A stretch of DNA of 64,000 bases from Natrinema caseinilyticum. GTDB lineage: Archaea > Halobacteriota > Halobacteria > Halobacteriales > Natrialbaceae. Position 1 is the stretch's first letter. Each line of letters starts with the position of its first letter. The notes under the pieces are model-generated. The model saw nothing but the letters and a program-made list of their open reading frames with translations. It had not been told where the DNA came from and did not search any database. The stretch lies in assembly GCF_024227435.1 (NCBI RefSeq), contig NZ_CP100445.1, positions 2,849,369 through 2,913,368 of the forward strand, written 5' to 3'. Below are positions 36,572 to 44,955 of the stretch, piece by piece. Both the position numbers and the translations under genes were made by a program.

Positions 36572-36979
36572 ATGTCGAAATCAGTGCCGTGCCCCAGCGG
36601 GAAGCGACCGAACGGTCGACGAGGGATCTCGTTCGAAAGAGACGAAACGACGATCGATGCAGATGCGGTGCTCAGTCTCCTGAGCAACGACCACGCACAG
36701 GGCGTGTTGGACGAACTCGACGAGCACCCGCTCTCCGCCAGGGAGTTGTTCGAGCGCCTGGACAGTTCCCGCCCCACCGTGTATCGTCGTCTGGACAGCC
36801 TCGAGTCTGCGGGACTCGTCCGGAGTTCGATCAGCGTGCGGGCGGACGGCCACCACCGACGGCGATACCGCGTCGCGGTCGACCGAGTGCGGCTCAGCTT
36901 CGGAAGCGACGGGGTCACGGTCGAAGCGACCGATCGAACGGACGGCGAACGCGGCTGCGATCCGTCTCCGCATAGCTAG
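36572..36979 (+). CDS. Winged-helix transcriptional regulator (ArsR-like), paralogue 1
   Basis: This 135-residue protein has a winged helix at about residues 27-85: AVLSLLSNDHAQGVLDELDE, then the recognition helix SSRPTVYRRLDSLESAGLV and a wing VRADGHHRRRYRV. The C-terminal part (VDRVRLSFGSDGVTV) forms two strands. This is the haloarchaeal ArsR-like or TrmB-like regulator pattern. The N-terminus has a Cys (PCPSGK) of unknown relevance. The next gene is a paralogue with the same recognition-helix sequence RPTVYRRL, and the upstream regions are shared, so both may bind similar sites. Confidence 0.88.
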   Translation: MSKSVPCPSGKRPNGRRGISFERDETTIDADAVLSLLSNDHAQGVLDELDEHPLSARELFERLDSSRPTVYRRLDSLESAGLVRSSISVRADGHHRRRYRVAVDRVRLSFGSDGVTVEATDRTDGERGCDPSPHS

Positions 36980-37021
36980 AGGCCGGCGCCGGCCGGGATG
37001 CCGTATAGTAGCGGGATACTA
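36972..37021 (+). promoter_or_regulatory. Upstream block shared by two paralogous HTH genes (copy 2)
   Basis: Contains ATAGCTAGAG (36972-36981, partly inside the stop region of paralogue 1) and ATAGTAGCG (37005-37013), matching copy 1 at 36491-36531 in order and spacing. It also holds the 5-bp inverted repeat TAGTA/TACTA at 37006-37010 and 37017-37021. The downstream sequence up to the ATG also resembles copy 1 (…ACCGATGTC in both). Confidence 0.5.
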
Positions 37022-37054
37022 CACGACCGTCCAGCGGGACAGTTGACGTAACCG

Positions 37055-37465
37055 ATGTCCGACGACGAATCCGAGACACGACCGGATAGAGCGTCCGAGA
37101 GCTCCTCGAACGGGACGGAGCGACCGAGCGATAGAGACGACCTTCTCGCGGTACTGGCCGCGGAGTACACGACCGAGATCCTCGCGGCGCTGAGCGAGGA
37201 TCCGGTCCCAGCCCGCGAAATCGCCGAGAGTTCGGGTGCCTCTCGCCCGACGGTCTATCGGCGGCTCAACAGACTCGAGGCGATCGGCGCGGTCGAGACG
37301 ACGACCGTTCCATCACCCGGGGGGCAACGCCGGAAGGTGTTCCGTCTCGCCCTCGAGGAGGTCGAGGTCTCGCTCACGAGCGATGCAGACGCCGTCGAGG
37401 ACGAGAACCGACAGGCGGTGTCAGGGGAGGCGGCGTCGCGAAAAATCGCACGCGCGTCGCGGTAG
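37055..37465 (+). CDS. Winged-helix transcriptional regulator (ArsR-like), paralogue 2
   Basis: This 136-residue protein has an acidic disordered start (about 25 residues) and a winged helix at about 30-90: LLAVLAAEYTTEILAALSED, recognition helix GASRPTVYRRLNRLEAIGAV and wing SPGGQRRKVFRLALEEV. It aligns with the preceding protein over the whole domain, so the pair arose by tandem duplication that included the upstream DNA. Haloarchaeal genes of this type often precede a small membrane protein of family DUF7521; only a membrane-like remnant is seen downstream here. Confidence 0.88.
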   Translation: MSDDESETRPDRASESSSNGTERPSDRDDLLAVLAAEYTTEILAALSEDPVPAREIAESSGASRPTVYRRLNRLEAIGAVETTTVPSPGGQRRKVFRLALEEVEVSLTSDADAVEDENRQAVSGEAASRKIARASR

Positions 37466-37835
37466 GCGCTGATCGATCTCTCATACTTGGTCCGCGCCAT
37501 CGCGTGTCCCGCTCTGGTCCACTCGAACGGCTGAGGTGCACTGAACCCTCCGTTCGACGTTCGTACTCGTCGCGATTGTCGCTGGCTCGAACCCTCGGAA
37601 AACCAGGGGGTGGCGGCCTGTCGGGTCGCAACGACGAGTCCGACCGGTGTGAGCGCGAGCAGCGCCGCGCGTATTGCGACCGCCGACACCGATGTCGACT
37701 GGGCGATCGGGGTTCCGACGAAGGCGAGCGCCACGTATTCGACGACGGGGTCGTAGGTGACCGTCAAGAGAACTCGCCGTACCGAAGAACCTCACGTCCG
37801 ACCGCATGGCCACGTGGGCTGGAATTGCCGGCCAG
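37466..37835. other. Gap with a membrane-protein-like remnant on the minus strand
   Basis: On the minus strand a frame from 37767 to about 37575 reads like part of a membrane protein (TYDPVVEYVALAFVGTPIAQ and AALLALTPVGLVVATRQ) before losing sense and running antisense through the winged-helix gene. It resembles a DUF7521-type partner of ArsR-like regulators but is on the opposite strand and lacks a clear start, so I treat it as a relic. Nothing else is seen. Confidence 0.3.
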
Positions 37836-38270
37836 CTATTTCGAGTTCCGCTCGGACAGTCGATCGACACCCCTCGAGAGGAGGATGCCGATAGCGAATG
37901 CGATCGTTCCGAAACCGATAGCGGCGACCCAGGAGAGGCCGAGCGAGACCGGGTCGAACAGGAACGCGAGTTTCCCGGCGAGCGTCTGACTCGACAGACT
38001 GAGGGATGCCCATTCGGCGAAGAACGCGAAATACGCCGCGAACAGGGTTACCCACGCACCGAGGAGGCTCCCGTGTCGATACCCGATGCTGACTGCCGCG
38101 ACGACACCGACGAGCGTCGCGTCCGCCGGAAGGAAAACGACACCGCCGTCGACAGCGAAGACGCCCGTCGCATACCCGATAAACGTCCCGACGGCGATGA
38201 CGACCGCGGTGAGCAAGTCGAGTGAGCGCTCGAAGCGGTCCGCGAAGAGGAATTTATTGAGAACCGACAT
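37836..38270 (-). CDS. Membrane protein of unknown function
   Basis: This 144-residue protein has four hydrophobic helices (about 18-38, 44-66, 72-95 and 108-132) with a short basic/acidic N-terminus (NKFLFADRFERSLD) and a charged C-terminus (RGVDRLSERNSK). Family not recognised. The Met at 38270 is preferred over 38285 because the latter only adds MSITS. The start region faces the RDD gene, with a shared upstream gap of about 260 bp. Confidence 0.65.
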   Translation of the reverse strand: MSVLNKFLFADRFERSLDLLTAVVIAVGTFIGYATGVFAVDGGVVFLPADATLVGVVAAVSIGYRHGSLLGAWVTLFAAYFAFFAEWASLSLSSQTLAGKLAFLFDPVSLGLSWVAAIGFGTIAFAIGILLSRGVDRLSERNSK

Positions 38271-38534
38271 ACTGGTAATCGACACCGAACCCCTACAATC
38301 GTTTCGCCATCCGGACCTCCGTGTGGAACGCTCTACTCGTGAGAACGCCCGCTCGTCGACGACAGGTCGGACGGACAGGTCGATCTGGACTCACGACAGC
38401 ACGACGCTTACGAGACGCTCACTGCCGCCGCGGAGCGTAGTAGCTCCGTTGTCGAACACGCTTCTCGAGGCATTTCCAGCTGAGAGACTCTGCTCTCGGT
38501 TGTTTATGTCCACCTGACCACGCATCGAGTGAAC

Positions 38535-38993
38535 ATGGAAGAGACAGACCATCCCCAATACTGTGGGATCGGTATTCGAGGTGTCGCTATCGGAATCGAT
38601 TCGTTCGTATGGATCGCGCTCCTGTTCGTTGCGATCTTCATTACGGCTGCATTCACTGGACAGCTCGAAACCGGGTCTCCCGGACTGAACGCAGAATTGA
38701 GCGGTGCGCCCGCGTCTATGGCACTGGGTCTGTGGTTCGTGCTGGCACTGGGCTATCACACGGTATTCGAGTGGCGATTCGGGAAGACGATCGGGAAGGC
38801 GCTCGTGAATATCCGTGTGACGAGTGAGGACGGGTCGTCCCTGACGTTCACGTCGTCGCTGATCCGAAACGCGATGCGTTTCGTCGATTGGTTACCGGCA
38901 TTATACCTTATCGGAATCGTTGGGATAGCAGTTTCTGGCCAGCGAAAACGCCTCGGCGACAGAGTAGCCGGTACAGCGGTGGTCGGTTCGTAA
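38535..38993 (+). CDS. RDD family membrane protein
   Basis: This 152-residue protein (two residues longer if GTG 38529 is the start) matches the RDD family. It has three membrane helices, the first following an Arg-rich-type segment modified here to GIRGVAIGIDSFVWIA, and the typical intracellular loop EWRFGKTIGKALVNIRVTSE (about 78-97), ending QRKRLGDRVAGTAVVG. RDD proteins have been proposed to transport small ions or organic solutes; the substrate cannot be predicted. A TATA-like sequence is not obvious. Confidence 0.88.
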   Translation: MEETDHPQYCGIGIRGVAIGIDSFVWIALLFVAIFITAAFTGQLETGSPGLNAELSGAPASMALGLWFVLALGYHTVFEWRFGKTIGKALVNIRVTSEDGSSLTFTSSLIRNAMRFVDWLPALYLIGIVGIAVSGQRKRLGDRVAGTAVVGS

Positions 38994-39112
38994 TCGACTG
39001 ATCGCTCTTTGCCGCTGAACGAATATGCTGGCTGAATACGAGTCGCGTCTCTTTCGGACACGGGGAACTTTTCTCGATGTGATGGCTTCGGCGACCGTCC
39101 ACGTGAGACCAG

Positions 39113-39591
39113 TCACGTTGGGAGATTCGCAAACATCACCGCAAAACCGATGAAAACGAATCCGAGAGACGTGATGACCGCATACCAGACGACGCCGATT
39201 CCGAGAGCAAGCCGGCTACTCAGCCCACCCTCTTTGGACGTTCGATAGCCACCAGCGGACAGGATTCGCGGCGCAGCCAGCGCGCTGACTCCAGGACTAA
39301 CAGATTGGCGATACCGATACCACCGACGATACGAACTGCATCGCCCCCTGTGATCATTCCGGTTCTCGCGACGAGAAGAATAACCAAAAGATATGATAGA
39401 CACTGTATTACGAGTAGACAGGTTCCGATAAGGAGATAGTTCAGGACGAACCATCGAGTCGGCCAGCAAAACAACTGACGGAGGTGCGTGATCGTCAAGA
39501 GTGGTGACCAGAACAGCAATACGACGGCTATAAAACTAGTGACGATCCCTAGTTTGGGGAATACCATACTGGAGCTTGCGCGCTCAGACAC
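39113..39591 (-). pseudogene. Small membrane protein gene with a frameshift
   Basis: The first frame (39220-39591) encodes three membrane helices (starting MVFPKLGIVTSFIAVVLLFW, later LNYLLIGTCLLVIQCLSYLL) and ends AIERPKRVG. A second frame continues with GGLSSRLALGIGVVWYAVIT and a final helix, ending FANLPT at 39113. Adding one G near 39237 joins the two as a four-helix protein of about 159 residues. It is either inactivated in this strain or a sequencing error. It lies in the gene-poor tract before the DUF3592 gene. Confidence 0.55.
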
Positions 39592-40092
39592 AAATCATTG
39601 CGATCAGTGTTTCTACATGTGAAGTGCGAATCGGCTCATCGATCCCCTGTAATCGTGTCCGAACGGTAGATCTGAGCCGTTCACCGCGCTGCCGAGGACT
39701 GCGATTTTCCGTCATCTCTAGTGGTATCCGGCGTTTCTGACTCGGAAACACGATATCCGTATTTACACTGTTTCCACCTCGGAGTACTGATGAAGCCATT
39801 CTACACCGGCTTCGTAACCTATGGACATCGACCAATTCGCCTCCGAGCGCGAAACAACGGAGACCGATGCACCGTTGTGAACCCAGACAGACCTGCAAGC
39901 GCGAAGATTCTCCCTCGCGAATGGGATCGTCCCGTTCTTTCCTCGTGTCCCATCGTAAAAACTCTCGATTCGAATAGCTGCTCGTTCCCTCTCAATTAGA
40001 GTAACGCGGAATCAAGCGCCCGTTTTGCGTGCAGAATATCCGGTTTCAGATTCGTTCTACGACGTTACTGGTCGTCACTGCGTCGATAGCAG
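39592..40092. other. Gene-free stretch
   Basis: About 500 bp of lower G+C DNA without a credible gene. Open frames on both strands (up to about 100 codons) lack domain-like sequence and typical haloarchaeal third-position bias. It may contain decayed coding DNA like its surroundings. Confidence 0.4.
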
Positions 40093-40563
40093 TCAGTCAC
40101 GCAGAACAGTGAAAATCGTTCCCATCACGACGATACCGCCGAACCCGACTACGAGCAACGGTTTGTTGCTACTTTCGTGCTTGAGGAACGCGTTTCCGGG
40201 AGAGTTCGGGGGTACGTAGGCTGTCACAGTATCTCCCGGTTCGTAGCCATCTAGTTCTGCTCTGGCGTCTTCTTTGCTCCCGAACTCTCTCGGAAGTTTT
40301 CCAGGGTACACGTTCGAGGCTGTGTAGGTCTCCCCCTCGTATACATAGTTGAAAGTCACGTGAGGGGTGTAATCAGTCCCCCGTCGTTCCTCGCGGGTCT
40401 CTATAGAGGTGGAAACAATCGTGGCATCGACCGTCTCTGCGGTGTCCAACGCTGACGATTGCGCCGAATAGCTATAAGCACCGTAACCGATCGTTCCGAG
40501 GCCAATAATCAGCGCGATTGCGATCTGGATCGCTCCGGACGGTCCATTGAAGTCGAGTTCCAT
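40093..40563 (-). CDS. DUF3592 domain protein
   Basis: This 156-residue protein has an N-terminal membrane helix (about 12-32) and a C-terminal one (about 135-154). Between them is an extracytoplasmic beta-rich domain of the DUF3592 type: TVDATIVSTSIETREERRGT, then TPHVTFNYVYEGETYTASNV and DGYEPGDTVTAYVPPNSPGN. Function is unknown. The Met at 40563 starts just before the first helix. It is divergent from the CPBP protease gene with a 101-bp AT-rich gap, so they may be coregulated. Confidence 0.85.
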   Translation of the reverse strand: MELDFNGPSGAIQIAIALIIGLGTIGYGAYSYSAQSSALDTAETVDATIVSTSIETREERRGTDYTPHVTFNYVYEGETYTASNVYPGKLPREFGSKEDARAELDGYEPGDTVTAYVPPNSPGNAFLKHESSNKPLLVVGFGGIVVMGTIFTVLRD

Positions 40564-40664
40564 ACCGCCATGTTGGAATGATAGACTAGTAAAGTGGGAG
40601 TCCGTGTTTCTCAACCAGTAACACTTCTTAACACTTTTCGTCAATTCGGTTGCTATGATGCGCT

Positions 40665-41522
40665 GTGTCGGACGCTCTTCGTAAGACGATCCATCGAAAC
40701 CAACTTGCATCGTTTTTCGTCATCGCATTCGGGTGGTCGTGGATGTATGATGGGATCGTTTTCCTGACGGTAGGGCCGTCTCCGGGTATTGTGATTCGGA
40801 GCATCGTGCGGGCGTGGGGTCCGTTGATCGCAGGAGTAACGGTGACGTGGGCGAGCAATGGTGATCTCCGTACGTATCTCGGCCAGATCGCGACGTGGCG
40901 AGTCAGGCCCCGGTGGTACATCCTCGCAATTGTCTTGCCATTCGTGCTCGATGGCAGCCTTACCGTGAGTGTCGTTCACGTGTTCACCGGCGGAGCCGTC
41001 CGGATTGCGCCATCGCCTTGGTGGCAGTATATACTAGGTTTCTTACTGGTTATGTTCCTTCTAGGCGGACTCGAGGAGTTCGGGTGGCGAGGATTCGCCC
41101 AGTCGAGACTCCAAGAGCGGTACACCGCGTTCACTGCGGCTGTTGGAATCGGTATCGCGTGGGCACTCTGGCATCTCCCCATGTTCTATCTCTATGACGT
41201 GCCTGCATACGACGTCTCGGGGTTCTGGACGACGTACCTATTTACGCTTATCGTCCAATCGATCACACTTGCCTGGCTGTATAATAGCACGCGCGGAGCA
41301 GTCTTGCTTCCGATGCTCTACCACTCACTCGGGAACCTTCCCGCACTTGTCGAGCCCGTTGGGGACGTTGGGATAATTGCTGAACGGATCCCGGAGGTAC
41401 TCTCGATTCTCCTCGTTGTAAGTCTGATCGCGTTCTACGGACGAAGATCTCTCGCGTCGTCTGCACCCGACCCACTCATCCCCGGAGCAATCGCAGAACA
41501 GGTTTGGACTAACACTGACTGA
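40665..41522 (+). CDS. CPBP family intramembrane metalloprotease
   Basis: This 285-residue protein has about eight membrane helices. CPBP motifs are present: EEFGWRGFAQ near residue 136, ALWHLPMFYLYD near 168 and MLYHSLGNLPAL near 215. The motif EExGWRGxxxPxLxxR is close to the form found in proteases of the bacteriocin-immunity or CAAX type. A GTG start is used (MSDALRKTIHRNQL). Third-codon G+C is clearly lower than in the CPBP gene at 9770, which suggests a different origin. Confidence 0.9.
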   Translation: MSDALRKTIHRNQLASFFVIAFGWSWMYDGIVFLTVGPSPGIVIRSIVRAWGPLIAGVTVTWASNGDLRTYLGQIATWRVRPRWYILAIVLPFVLDGSLTVSVVHVFTGGAVRIAPSPWWQYILGFLLVMFLLGGLEEFGWRGFAQSRLQERYTAFTAAVGIGIAWALWHLPMFYLYDVPAYDVSGFWTTYLFTLIVQSITLAWLYNSTRGAVLLPMLYHSLGNLPALVEPVGDVGIIAERIPEVLSILLVVSLIAFYGRRSLASSAPDPLIPGAIAEQVWTNTD

Positions 41523-41665
41523 TAGTCCGGTCCCTGGACGAGAGCAGTCGGCGAAACAAAATCATCGGGAGTCCAAGATATCTGGACTTCGTGCTAATAA
41601 TCCAGACTCAAAGTTCTGTTCCTTCGAACTGCGGAATAGACGCATTGTATATGTTTTCCAACCAC

Positions 41666-42069
41666 ATGATGGATAAAGAGACGCTCAAGCCAGAGATGTT
41701 AGCCGAATATGCATCGCGGCTCGAGAACGAATGTGGTCTTCCGCGTGTGTCGACGCTCTTTACCACGTTCGGGAACGCACCAGGAATCCCGAGCACGCAT
41801 CGGTTGACGAGGTGGTCGACCTCGTCCTCGAACGAGCGCAGCATCCCCGGGTGGAGCACCAGGACGGACATCTCGACGAGATGATGGCGATTGTCGTCGA
41901 CAGGTACGGGATCGACCCCGTCCGAACCGTTATCCACCGCGTCCTCGTCGACCACTACCCCTTCCGAACCGCCACGCACGACCTCGAACTGCGCAACGTC
42001 GACGGCGTTCGTATCGGGACGACCGCCGGCCAGTTCCTCGAAGAACTGAACGCACAGGACGACGGCTGA
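41666..42069 (+). pseudogene. Accessory haloarchaeal gene with a frameshift
   Basis: The 5' frame starts at ATG 41666 or 41669 (MDKETLKPEMLAEYASRLE). After ENECGL the sense moves to another frame, which reads VDALYHVRERTRNPEHASVD, then EMMAIVVDRYGIDPVRTVIH and ends with TTAGQFLEELNAQDDG at 42069. Joining the two requires a change near 41735-41745. The function is unknown. The frameshift, the neighbouring broken toxin-antitoxin genes and the IS remnant at 42833 mark this as decaying accessory DNA. Confidence 0.5.
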
Positions 42070-42135
42070 GGCTGGCGTGAGCGATTCCTGTCTCACAGGC
42101 GTTGGTGTGTGCATACGCCGCAACTGTCACGCGCC

Positions 42136-42156
42136 TATGTGCAGAACTTGCACATA
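42136..42156. promoter_or_regulatory. Perfect 8-bp inverted repeat at the antitoxin start (operator)
   Basis: TATGTGCA (42136-42143) and TGCACATA (42149-42156), separated by five bases, form a perfect dyad directly at the first codons of the ribbon-helix-helix antitoxin gene. Antitoxins of this type repress their own operon, so this is probably the autoregulatory operator. Confidence 0.6.
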
Positions 42157-42527
42157 GAACGGGTGAAAGCGACGATCCACGACGGGTTCACTTCCAGTCG
42201 CCGGAGTACCTCGTCGACCGGCTCGCTGCCATCGCCGACCTCTTCGACAAGGATCGGACGGATCTCCTCGTCGAGGCCATCCGGGAGTACATCGAAGACA
42301 CCGCCGACAGCGGGACGTTCCAGGAACTCGTCGCGACGAAGTACTACGACGACCAGCTCGAGTTCGAGACGGTCAAGCAACTGGCCGGTGCCGAAACTGC
42401 CCAGCGGCTCCGCCTCCTCAAAGCGGACCTCGAGGACGAGCCACTCGATATCGCTGCCCCCGACGACGCTGACGTCTACGAGGACGATGTGACGACGGTC
42501 GTCACCGCAGCCGACGACGACCGATGA
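42139..42527 (+). pseudogene. Antitoxin-like (ribbon-helix-helix) gene with a frameshift
   Basis: From GTG 42139 the frame reads QNLHIERVKATIHD, then loses sense. The sense continues in another frame with VHFQSPEYLVDRLAAIADLF, DKDRTDLLVEAIREYIEDTA and an acidic C-terminal tail ending TAADDDR. One missing base near 42182 explains the break. The DLLVEAIREY segment is typical of a ribbon-helix-helix or CopG-like antitoxin. The stop overlaps the start of the PIN gene by 4 bp (ATGA). A shorter product from an alternative start at 42102 in the second frame is possible but has an unnatural N-terminus. Confidence 0.65.
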
Positions 42528-42775
42528 GCGGTCCAGGACTGCGAACAGTCGTCGCCGATACCAGCGCGCTCGTCAGTCTCGCCGTGCCCCGTGCTGACGG
42601 TGCCGTCGATACCAGCGCTCCGGACCCACTCCAGTACCTGCTTACCTCCTGTGACGTGTTCGTTCCACCGGAAGTGGTCGAAGAACTCCGCGACATCACA
42701 CAGTATCAGGATATCCACGCCGCGGCTGCGAGTAACGTCCTGGTTGCCGAGCGACGTAGCCGGCTGGTCGGGTAA
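42524..42775 (+). pseudogene. Truncated PIN-domain toxin
   Basis: The 83 codons encode the N-terminal half of a PIN-domain nuclease: TVVADTSALVSLAVPRADGA carries the first catalytic Asp, followed by CDVFVPPEVVEELRDITQYQ. PIN toxins are usually 130-180 residues with three or four acidic residues; the distal ones are missing because the frame breaks off after SNVLVAERRSRLVG. It is therefore inactive. Decay of the toxin removes the need for the antitoxin, consistent with the frameshift upstream. It ends about 58 bp before the IS6 remnant. Confidence 0.75.
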
Positions 42776-42832
42776 GTCAAAGACCAATCAATTCCAAACC
42801 CAGTATATATAAGTCGGTCATCAAGTGGTATA

Positions 42833-43470
42833 GGACACTGTCTAATTTAGCACCTCTTCTGGTATATGTGCTAAGTGACTGGTATAGTCGTTGCATGTTA
42901 TAGTAATGTGCAAGCTGCTCAAGAATCCCTCTGACGATCGCCCGACTGCCGGCCCACGAGTTATGGAAGCGGCCGACCCGCATTTTGCGGGCGTGAAACA
43001 ACTTTTCGATCAGGTTTCTCTCGACGTAGTCGAGCTGACCGCTCACCTCAAATCGAGCGAGGGAAGTCAGATAGCCGTAGTCGTCGACGAGAAACACAGC
43101 TTCGGAGAGATCGTGTTTCTCGGCGAGTCCATGCAGAAACTCAGCAGCTGGATTGGTGTCTCGTCGTCCAAAGAGCGTGACATCGAGAATCAATTGGGAG
43201 CCGAAGATAATTGCATAATATGCCCAAGGCCAAAAGCTGCCAACATTAATAGATATATGACTAATTGCGGCCCGCTGACGAAGCCGTCGCGGGTCTGGAA
43301 CGCTGTCAGCCAACCGATGTACCCCGTGCCAGACTCTTGATGAGAGCGTTCGACGCCGATCAAGCGAAGAATCGCTTGTGTCTCTCGGAGCGAACAACCA
43401 GTCGCGTGGAGGCGGACGGCGAACACCCTCTGGAAGAGTAAAGGACTTCCGTGCTGACGAGACGCCGGAG
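42833..43470 (-). mobile_element. IS6-type insertion sequence remnant, second copy
   Basis: The left end (GGACACTGTCTAATTTAGCACC from 42833) and the sequence after it match the copy at 25348 over several hundred bases. The right end near 43451-43466 (GTGCTGACGAGACGCC) is a degraded inverse of the left. Minus-strand reading pieces include AVRLHATGCSLRETQAILRL, then WHGVHRLADSVPDPR, LILDVTLFGRRDTNPAAEFL, the catalytic Asp in AVFLVDDYGYLT, Glu in NLIEKLFHARKMR, and LEQLAHYYNMQR. A frameshift separates the N-terminal pieces, the first catalytic Asp is lost, and the final frame runs past the element end (to 42777), so the transposase is dead. Confidence 0.82.
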
Positions 43471-43500
43471 GCACCCCGAATCACTTGACCTCGAGGAGAT

Positions 43501-44415
43501 TCACGTAGAGGGAAACTTTCGGAGTTCCATTCTTAGCTCTCGACGCTTGATGAGGGCAAATCCTGTGAAGATAATGACGAACCCGATAATACTCAACAGA
43601 CTAAGCGTTTCTCGGAGGATCAGCCATCCAAAAATAGCGGTGAAGATGGGGGCCGCGTAGGAGACGAGATTGATTTCGACTGCTCCGAGTTCATCCAACA
43701 GGATAAAGTAGAGAATCGCGCTCACACCGCTTCCGATAACTGCCAAGTACAGTAGTGCACCCAATCCAGTTATTGTGATATCTACCTGTGCGAACGATTC
43801 AGATGGTAATCCAAAACTGATACCATGGAGGAATAGCGCTCCCAGAACGTTCGACCAAGCAACGAACGTTTCCGTCGACATACCACTTGACGCTCGTTCG
43901 ACGAGTACACTACCGAAGGCGAGGCAGGCAGTAGAGAGGAGAACGAGGAGAGCACCGAGAGATTCGCTTTGAACGGGGGCCGAGAGATCGGGCCGAGCAA
44001 CGAATGCAACCCCGACAAAACCGAGCAAAAGCCCGCCGACACTCGGGAGAGCGAGCCGCCGCTTTGGAATCAAGCCCCATCCAAAGAGTGCTGCCAGAAT
44101 CGGATTCATTGCAACAAGAATTGCAGCCATTCCCCCTGTGACCTCCTGTTGGCCCACAAAAAGCAAACCATTGTACAGACCGACAAAGAACACGCCACCG
44201 AGAGCCACGAGCCACCAGTCCTCTCGTCCTCGTGGCGTCCACTGTGTGGTAAAGTATGCAGCATAGATGAGCGTGATTACGGCTGCGAGGTCATGACGAA
44301 GCGCGGCAAACAGCACTGGTGGAATATATGGAAGGCCGAGTTCGATGAAGATGAACAGTGACCCCCAAATTAGTGCTAACAGAACGAATAGTATCGATAT
44401 CGTCTTTGATTTCAC
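43501..44415 (-). CDS. EamA/DMT family transporter
   Basis: The 304-residue protein has ten membrane helices in two EamA repeats: the first from ISILFVLLALIWGSLFIFIE and the second from LGALLVLLSTACLAFGSVLV. Characteristic points are the conserved WGS in helix 1 and SYAAPIFTAIFGWLILRETL in helix 9. Members export amino acids or other metabolites, but the substrate cannot be read from sequence. The gene begins just right of the IS6 remnant and its G+C is lower than the left part of the window. Confidence 0.9.
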   Translation of the reverse strand: MKSKTISILFVLLALIWGSLFIFIELGLPYIPPVLFAALRHDLAAVITLIYAAYFTTQWTPRGREDWWLVALGGVFFVGLYNGLLFVGQQEVTGGMAAILVAMNPILAALFGWGLIPKRRLALPSVGGLLLGFVGVAFVARPDLSAPVQSESLGALLVLLSTACLAFGSVLVERASSGMSTETFVAWSNVLGALFLHGISFGLPSESFAQVDITITGLGALLYLAVIGSGVSAILYFILLDELGAVEINLVSYAAPIFTAIFGWLILRETLSLLSIIGFVIIFTGFALIKRRELRMELRKFPST

Positions 44416-44955
44416 TGGTAATCCCTACGGGTAATGAAGATCCCCGAAAATTCTGTTCTGTTCACGTAAGAAGTCTCTACAGATGGCATCATCATATGTG
44501 ACATGAACATTCATTCGATAATGGTTTATAGTTTTTCATTGGGATAGGTCACAAGCGCAAGCAGAAAGCAAGGAGGATGATTCTCTACTGGAGAAGTGCC
44601 AGTGGTTCAGATGAGATATATGTATATAGGAAGTTACAATAAATTCGCATCGTGAGATAGAGTATATGTGCGGTGTATATAAGGGGTCGAAGTTACTTGA
44701 GCGAAATGGTATTCGGCTGTCGCAGATTAGATGGTGGGAACGATCCCTCGTAGAAGATGATTCTCAAAATTATTATAACGTGTCTCGCAGTTTCACAGGA
44801 GATTATGTTGGCTTTCGTCCCCATTCATAGGAGCGATATTCGGTGTCGATACACCATCCGTTACAATCCTATTATTGTAATCCGAACTCGATCACGGCCA
44901 AAACTCAATCGAGACAGCTGCACCGGCCACGAACTGGTTCGCCAGACAATAATTC
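44416..44955. other. AT-rich gene-free region
   Basis: About 540 bp of AT-rich DNA with several TATA-like runs (for example near 44615-44690) but no protein or known RNA that I can identify. It probably contains the promoter of the EamA gene and otherwise relic DNA. Confidence 0.4.
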
